Source of the DNA: Thermoplasmata archaeon
Lineage (GTDB): Archaea > Thermoplasmatota > Thermoplasmata > UBA184
Length of the DNA: 9,168 nucleotides
Direction of reading: 5' to 3'
NCBI GenBank assembly: GCA_030043505.1
Contig: JASHXN010000033.1
Span: forward strand, 1 to 9,168
Shown one piece after another: positions 5,631 to 9,168 of the stretch. How positions within the stretch are numbered: position 1 is the stretch's first letter; each line of letters begins with the position of its first letter. Made by a program: the position numbers and the translations under genes. Below the pieces are notes generated by a model that did not search any database, was not told where the DNA came from, and saw only the letters and a program-made list of their open reading frames with translations.

Positions 5631-7306
5631 GCGGTTCGAAGCTGTCGAACGTCGACGTCGCCGCACGGCTTACCGAGATCGCGGACCTGCTCGACCTGCT
5701 CGGCGAGAAGTTCAAGCCGGAGGCGTACCGACGCGCCGCCCGGTCGCTCGAGGCGCTCCCCGAAAGCCTCGCCGCCATCGCCGGCCGGGGGGCGCTGCGC
5801 ACGATCCCGGGGGTCGGGGAGGCGATCGCCGGGAAGGTGGAGGAGCTCCTGCGCACCGGCGCCCTCGCCTACCTCGACAAGCTGCGGGGGGAGGTCCCGA
5901 GCGGCGTCCTCGAGCTGATGCGCCTTCCGGGGGTCGGTCCGAAGACGGCCCGCCGGTTCTGGGTCGAACTGCAGATCGACGGCCCCGCGGCGCTCGCGGC
6001 CGCCGTGGACGCCGGCCGCCTCGCCGGGGTGCGCGGATTTGCCGACAGGAAGATCGCGCAGCTCCGGACCGCGGCGACCGCCGCCGCCACGACCCCGGCG
6101 CCGTCGCGGGCTACCCTCGACACCGTCTGGCCGCTCGCGCAGACGCTCGTCGCCGGGCTCCGGGCGGGGGCTCCCGTCGAGAAGGTGGAGATCGCCGGCA
6201 GCTTCCGCCGCGCGCGCGAGACGGTAGGAGACCTGGACATCCTCGTCACCTCGCAGGAGCCGGAGCGGGTGTTCGACGCGTTCTCCCGGCTCCCGGCGGT
6301 CGCCGAGGTGCGGTTGCGAGGGCCGACGAAGGAGACGGTCCTCCTGCACGGGGGTCTGCAGGTCGACCTCCGGGTCGTCGAGCCGGAGGCGTTCGGGGCG
6401 GCGCTCCAGTACTTCACCGGTTCGAAGGACCACAACGTCCGGATCCGCTCGCTCGCCCGCGACCTTGGATTGAAAGTGAACGAGTACGGGGTCTACCGCG
6501 GGGACGAGCGCGTCGCCGGCCGAACCGAAGAGGAGGTGTACGCCGCGCTCGGCCTCGCATGGATCCCGCCCGAGATCCGGGAGGACCGCGGGGAGGTGGC
6601 GGCGGCCGCCCGAGGCCCGCTCCCGGCCCTGGTCGACCGGGACGGGCTCCGCTGCGATCCCCATGCCCATCTGCCGCCGGGAGCGGGGCTCGACGGGGCG
6701 GAACGGCTCCGGGCGGCCGCACGGGCTCGCGGCTTCGACAGCGTCGGGGTCGTCGTCGGGACCGTGGAGGCCGGCGCGGTCGTCCCCCTCGTCGCGCCGG
6801 AGCTCGTCGCCCAGCTCGCCCGTGGCGCACCGGCGACCCCGCGCCTCCTGCCGATCGTCGAGGGGGACGGCGCCCCGATCCCGCCGGGAGCGCTCGACGC
6901 GTACCGGCCGGAGTACCTCGTTCTCAGGGGCAACGGTTCGCGGGCACCGGGGGGGGACGGCGGAGCCCCCCCGGTCCGGCTCCTTGCCCATGCGGCATCC
7001 GCCGAGGTCCGCTCCGAGCTGATCGAGCGAGCTCGGCGCCTCGGAGCCGCCGTCGAGGTCGGCCCGGGTCCCGAGCGGTTCGACTCGGTCGCGGCACGCC
7101 AGGCCCGCGAGGCGGGGGTGCTCCTCAGCGTGCCGACCGGCGTGGCGGCTCCCGCCGACGACCCGACCGGACCGGTCGCGCTCGGTTTCGCCCGCCGGGC
7201 CGGGGCCGGCCCGCAGGATCTCCTGAACTGCCGCCGCAGCGCGCCGACGACGGATCCCGCCCCGGTTACGGCCGGGTCGGGGTCGCGTGGCCGCCGGAGA
7301 CGGTGA
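5627..7306 (+). CDS. polX: Family X DNA polymerase with degenerate C-terminal PHP domain
   Basis: Gap-filling polymerase of base excision or end-joining repair. Domain order: N-terminal 8-kDa-like helical region (about 8-55), a helix-hairpin-helix IPGVGEAI (60-67), a second HhH LPGVGPKTA (100-108), then the nucleotidyltransferase core. The core has AGSFRR (190-195), the metal-binding pair D202-L-D204 and third Asp D247, and the YFTGSKDHN and NEYGVYR blocks typical of PolX. Residues about 335-535 align to the PHP domain of bacterial/archaeal PolX. H346, H348, E412 and H455 are kept, but the usual TDH, VHS and TDAH ligand motifs are replaced (VGT near 377-379, GNGS at 435-438, PTGVAA at 503-508). 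The PHP 3'-5' exonuclease or phosphatase activity is therefore probably lost while polymerisation is retained. The length of 559 aa is near normal. The last 41 nt overlap a convergent gene. Confidence 0.93.
   Translation: MSGSKLSNVDVAARLTEIADLLDLLGEKFKPEAYRRAARSLEALPESLAAIAGRGALRTIPGVGEAIAGKVEELLRTGALAYLDKLRGEVPSGVLELMRLPGVGPKTARRFWVELQIDGPAALAAAVDAGRLAGVRGFADRKIAQLRTAATAAATTPAPSRATLDTVWPLAQTLVAGLRAGAPVEKVEIAGSFRRARETVGDLDILVTSQEPERVFDAFSRLPAVAEVRLRGPTKETVLLHGGLQVDLRVVEPEAFGAALQYFTGSKDHNVRIRSLARDLGLKVNEYGVYRGDERVAGRTEEEVYAALGLAWIPPEIREDRGEVAAAARGPLPALVDRDGLRCDPHAHLPPGAGLDGAERLRAAARARGFDSVGVVVGTVEAGAVVPLVAPELVAQLARGAPATPRLLPIVEGDGAPIPPGALDAYRPEYLVLRGNGSRAPGGDGGAPPVRLLAHAASAEVRSELIERARRLGAAVEVGPGPERFDSVAARQAREAGVLLSVPTGVAAPADDPTGPVALGFARRAGAGPQDLLNCRRSAPTTDPAPVTAGSGSRGRRRR
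6947..6974. repeat. G7/C7 inverted repeat inside the polX PHP region
   Basis: A perfect 9-bp inverted repeat pairs 6947-6955 with 6966-6974 across a 10-nt spacer. It contains a run of eight G (6949-6956) and a run of seven C (6966-6972). It encodes a Gly/Pro-rich loop (about residues 441-449) of the PHP region. Such tracts are prone to slippage and to sequencing error, yet PHP-like sequence continues in the same frame on both sides. Confidence 0.6.
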
Positions 7307-7628
7307 GGGACGGCGGACCGCCGCGCACCGAACACCCTGCGCAGCGATGGTCGGCGGGCTCGAGCCCGTGGCGCCAGTAGCAGTCCGTGCACAGCGCCCG
7401 ACCGCATTCCCAGCACCGGGGCACGGCGTGGCCCGAGGTCGGAGCGGTGCCGCAGTTCACGCACGCCCCCGCGGGAGAGAGCGGATGGGCCCGGAACGCG
7501 GGCGGCTCGGGCAGCGCCCGGTGCGGGGTCGGCGACGGGGTCGGACCCGCGGGCGACGGTCCGACCGGCCGCCCGCCGGGGCGGGTCAACAGTTCCGGCA
7601 CGGGCGGAGCACCGGAGATGGGGGTCAT
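7266..7628 (-). CDS. Cross-brace (FYVE/RING-like) zinc-finger protein, about 120 aa
   Basis: Eight cysteines form four CxxC knuckles: C56/C59, C72/C75, C80/C83 and C96/C99, with spacing CxxC-x12-CxxC-x4-CxxC-x12-CxxC. The central C72-W-E-C-G-R-A-L-C-T-D-C83 block matches the CxxCGxxxCxxC core of FYVE-type and related treble-clef fingers, so two interleaved zinc sites are expected. Residues 1-50 are Pro/Gly-rich with no fold visible. ATG 7628-7626 is the only ATG in frame; GTG 7601 (V10) is an alternative, and neither has a Shine-Dalgarno. The TAA stop at 7268-7266 lies inside the polX 3' end (41-nt convergent overlap), and the start overlaps the divergent membrane gene. Partner and role are unknown; a protein-protein or nucleic-acid adaptor is a guess. 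Confidence 0.68.
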   Translation of the reverse strand: MTPISGAPPVPELLTRPGGRPVGPSPAGPTPSPTPHRALPEPPAFRAHPLSPAGACVNCGTAPTSGHAVPRCWECGRALCTDCYWRHGLEPADHRCAGCSVRGGPPSLTVSGGHATPTRP

Positions 7629-8064
7629 GTTGGTATCGCTGGTACGGCACCGACGCTACCGCTGGAGCGGCGGCCTCATCTACCGGCGCCGAGCCGAACC
7701 GTTCGTGGGTGGCTACCGCGAGTACCCTCGTCCGTACCGGCGCCCCCCGCCGGCCCGGGTCCAGGAGGAGCCCGCCGCGCGGTCGAACGCCGCGATCCCG
7801 GTCGCGGTGATCCTCGTCGGCATCGGCCTGTACTTCGGCTCCGACTCGCTCCTGATCCCGGCGCTGCTCGGTCTGATGCTGTTCGCCTCCGGCGTCTCGT
7901 TCCTTTCGACCCGGCTGAACCCGCTCAGCCCGCACTTCTACCTCACCCGCAAGCCATCCTGGCTCGCGACCGGCGTCGTCTTCCTCGGAGCCCTCGCGCT
8001 CCTCGGCGAGGCGTACTACCTCTGGCGGAGCGGCGGGGCGACCCGCCTGCTCCCGCACTTGTAG
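7618..8064 (+). CDS. Small membrane protein with three predicted helices, 148 aa
   Basis: No family recognised. Residues 1-57 are strongly basic and Tyr/Arg/Pro-rich (for example YREYPRPYRRPPP, 33-45) and probably stay in the cytoplasm. Hydrophobic segments follow at about 58-74, 78-97 and 114-135, with a short tail ending in LLPHL. There is no cleavable signal peptide. ATG 7618 has GGAG eight nucleotides upstream (7606-7609), and ATG 7627 has GGAG nine nucleotides upstream (7614-7617), so either start is possible (148 or 145 aa). The 5' end is head-to-head with, and slightly overlaps, the zinc-finger gene. The TAG stop is 7 nt from the end of convergent nadA. Confidence 0.72.
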   Translation: MGVMLVSLVRHRRYRWSGGLIYRRRAEPFVGGYREYPRPYRRPPPARVQEEPAARSNAAIPVAVILVGIGLYFGSDSLLIPALLGLMLFASGVSFLSTRLNPLSPHFYLTRKPSWLATGVVFLGALALLGEAYYLWRSGGATRLLPHL

Positions 8065-8071
8065 CGTCGCC

Positions 8072-8977
8072 TCACGTCGCGACCATCCGCTCGAGGGCCC
8101 GGCGGGCCTTCTCGGCGGTCGCCGCCGGTACGTCGATGACGTACTGCCGGCGCGCGAGCGCGTCGCGCACGTCCGTGAGGTCGATCTCCTTCATGAACGG
8201 GCAGACGGCGCCCGCGTCGAGCGGCTCGAACGACGTCGCGGGGTTCAACTTGCGCATCCGGTGCAGGATCCCGACCTCCGTCGCGACGATCACCTGCGGC
8301 GCGCGCGTCTCCTCGGCGAACCGGACCATCCCGTCGGTCGACAGGACCCGGTCGACCTGCGGAAGCACCTGGCTCGCGCAGCCGCACTCCGGGTGGGCGA
8401 TGACGGGGGCTCCGGGGTGGGCCGCCCGGGCGTGGGCGAGCTCCTCGGGGCGAAGCTTCGCGTGGACCGGGCAGTCGCCGACCCACAGGTGCATCGCCCG
8501 GCCGGTCCGCTTGCGGACGTAGTCGCCGAGGAACATGTCGGGGAGGAACAGGATCTCCTGGCCGGCGGGGACCTGCTCGACGACCTTGACGGCGTTCGAG
8601 CTGGTGCAGCAGTAGTCGGCTTCCGCCTTCACCTCCGCGGAGGTGTTCACGTAGGCGACGACGGCGGCGCCGGGGTGCTCCGCCTTCCACGCCCGGACCT
8701 GCTCGGCGGTCACCGCGTCGGCGAGGCCGCAGCCGGCCTTCGGGTCCGGCAGCAGGACCGTCCGGTCCGGGTTCAGGATCTTCGCCGTCTCGGCCATGAA
8801 CCGCACCCCGGCGAAGACGATCGTCGTCCGGTCCGTCTCCCGGGCGCGGCGGGCGAGGTAGAGCGAGTCGCCGACGAAGTCGGCGACGTCCTGCACCTCC
8901 GGCCGCTGGTAGTTGTGGGCGAGGAGCACGGCGTCCCGCTCCTCCTTCAGCCGGCGGATCTCCGCGTCCAGGCTCAC
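8072..8977 (-). CDS. nadA: Quinolinate synthase
   Basis: Condenses iminoaspartate with dihydroxyacetone phosphate to quinolinate in de novo NAD synthesis, using a [4Fe-4S] cluster. All three cluster ligands of the family are visible: C83 in AGCGL, C198 in HPECGC, and C259 in VCPFMK. Substrate-site residues also fit the family: H21 and Y23 in AHNYQ, S38 in GDS, Y109 and N111 in AYVNTS, H195 and E197 in HPEC. The length of 301 aa matches the compact three-domain type known from Thermotoga and Pyrococcus. GTG 8977 is fixed by an in-frame TAG seven codons upstream (8998-8996) and a strong GGAGG. It follows nadC after 35 nt and is presumably co-transcribed with it. Confidence 0.97.
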   Translation of the reverse strand: MSLDAEIRRLKEERDAVLLAHNYQRPEVQDVADFVGDSLYLARRARETDRTTIVFAGVRFMAETAKILNPDRTVLLPDPKAGCGLADAVTAEQVRAWKAEHPGAAVVAYVNTSAEVKAEADYCCTSSNAVKVVEQVPAGQEILFLPDMFLGDYVRKRTGRAMHLWVGDCPVHAKLRPEELAHARAAHPGAPVIAHPECGCASQVLPQVDRVLSTDGMVRFAEETRAPQVIVATEVGILHRMRKLNPATSFEPLDAGAVCPFMKEIDLTDVRDALARRQYVIDVPAATAEKARRALERMVAT

Positions 8978-8983
8978 GGTCCC

Positions 8984-8988
8984 CCTCC
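8984..8988 (-). promoter_or_regulatory. Shine-Dalgarno of nadA
   Basis: GGAGG on the - strand, six nucleotides before GTG 8977, supports the non-ATG start. Confidence 0.65.
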
Positions 8989-9012
8989 GCGCCGACTAGG
9001 GTCGCGGCGGTC

Positions 9013-9168
9013 TTAACCGAGCGCGGAGCGCCGCACCACGAGGTGGAACGGGAGCGCCGCCGCCGAGTGCGTCAGGCTCCCGAGGCTCGCCCGGTCGGCG
9101 CCGACCCGGACGTACCGCGAGAGGTTCTCGGGGGTCAGGCCCCCGGACAGCTCGATCCGGACGCGGCG
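9013..9168 (-). CDS. nadC: Nicotinate-nucleotide pyrophosphorylase (quinolinate phosphoribosyltransferase), C-terminal 51 residues
   Basis: Converts quinolinate, the NadA product, and PRPP to nicotinate mononucleotide. Only the C-terminus is in the window; the frame is open to the right edge and ends at TAA 9015-9013. The visible part has the family's closing motifs: IELSGGLTPENLSRY (matching the usual EASGGI..EN), the GADRASLGSLTHSA segment (matching GVD.IS.G.LTHS), and a final hydrophobic strand (FHLVV). The SGG and SLG loops normally hold the phosphate of the substrate. The 35-nt gap to nadA and their shared pathway indicate an operon. No other NAD gene (such as nadB or aspartate dehydrogenase) is visible downstream. 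Confidence 0.92.
   Translation of the reverse strand, partial: RRVRIELSGGLTPENLSRYVRVGADRASLGSLTHSAAALPFHLVVRRSALG

Noticed and set aside
5558..6991. 477-codon - strand frame over polX
   Set aside because: Antisense shadow with biased composition and no recognisable domain.
5416..7380. 654-codon + strand frame over GNAT and polX
   Set aside because: Arg/Gly/Pro-rich out-of-frame reading of polX, which itself has clear catalytic motifs in its own frame.
6493..8058. 521-codon - strand frame over polX, the zinc-finger gene and the membrane gene
   Set aside because: Spans three better supported genes, and its sequence is low-complexity without motifs apart from accidental Cys.

Overview
The window is a compact, very GC-rich (roughly 70% by eye) prokaryotic chromosomal segment. 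It carries housekeeping genes and a few small uncharacterised ones. I see no transposase, phage gene, tRNA, rRNA or CRISPR array. GTG starts are common and genes are packed with 4-nt start/stop overlaps. Several small CxxC zinc-ribbon proteins, weak or absent Shine-Dalgarno sites at some genes and possible TATA-like boxes make me lean towards a high-GC archaeon (for example a Thermoplasmatota-type lineage). No gene here proves the domain, and a high-GC bacterium is not excluded.

Layout, left to right. The 3' end of an unidentified + strand gene (1-54) is followed by a hairpin/T-tract terminator. Next come a small zinc-ribbon protein (184-438) and about 265 nt of noncoding DNA with a TATA-like box and several inverted repeats. 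The complete adenosylcobalamin-dependent (class II) ribonucleotide reductase nrdJ follows (704-3478). Converging on it from the - strand is a two-gene unit: a TIGR02757/DUF2400 protein with a HhH-GPD-like core and a C-terminal Cys loop (3884-4771), then an unknown 131-aa protein (3492-3887) coupled to it by a GTGA overlap. Divergent from these, on the + strand, is a GNAT acetyltransferase (4845-5630) overlapping by ATGA a family X DNA polymerase (5627-7306). The PHP domain of this polymerase has lost about half of its metal ligands. A - strand protein with four CxxC knuckles in a FYVE/RING-like cross-brace spacing (7266-7628) overlaps the polX 3' end and lies head-to-head with a three-helix membrane protein (7618-8064). 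The window closes with the - strand NAD biosynthesis operon nadC (partial) and nadA.

Functional themes are deoxynucleotide synthesis (nrdJ), a possible base-excision-repair pairing (DUF2400 divergent from polX), and de novo quinolinate/NAD synthesis (nadA, nadC). The points most worth a second look are the degenerate PHP domain of PolX, the [4Fe-4S]-like loop on the DUF2400 protein together with its coupled unknown partner, and the cross-brace zinc finger sharing its start region with a membrane gene. None of these amounts to a demonstrated new system.
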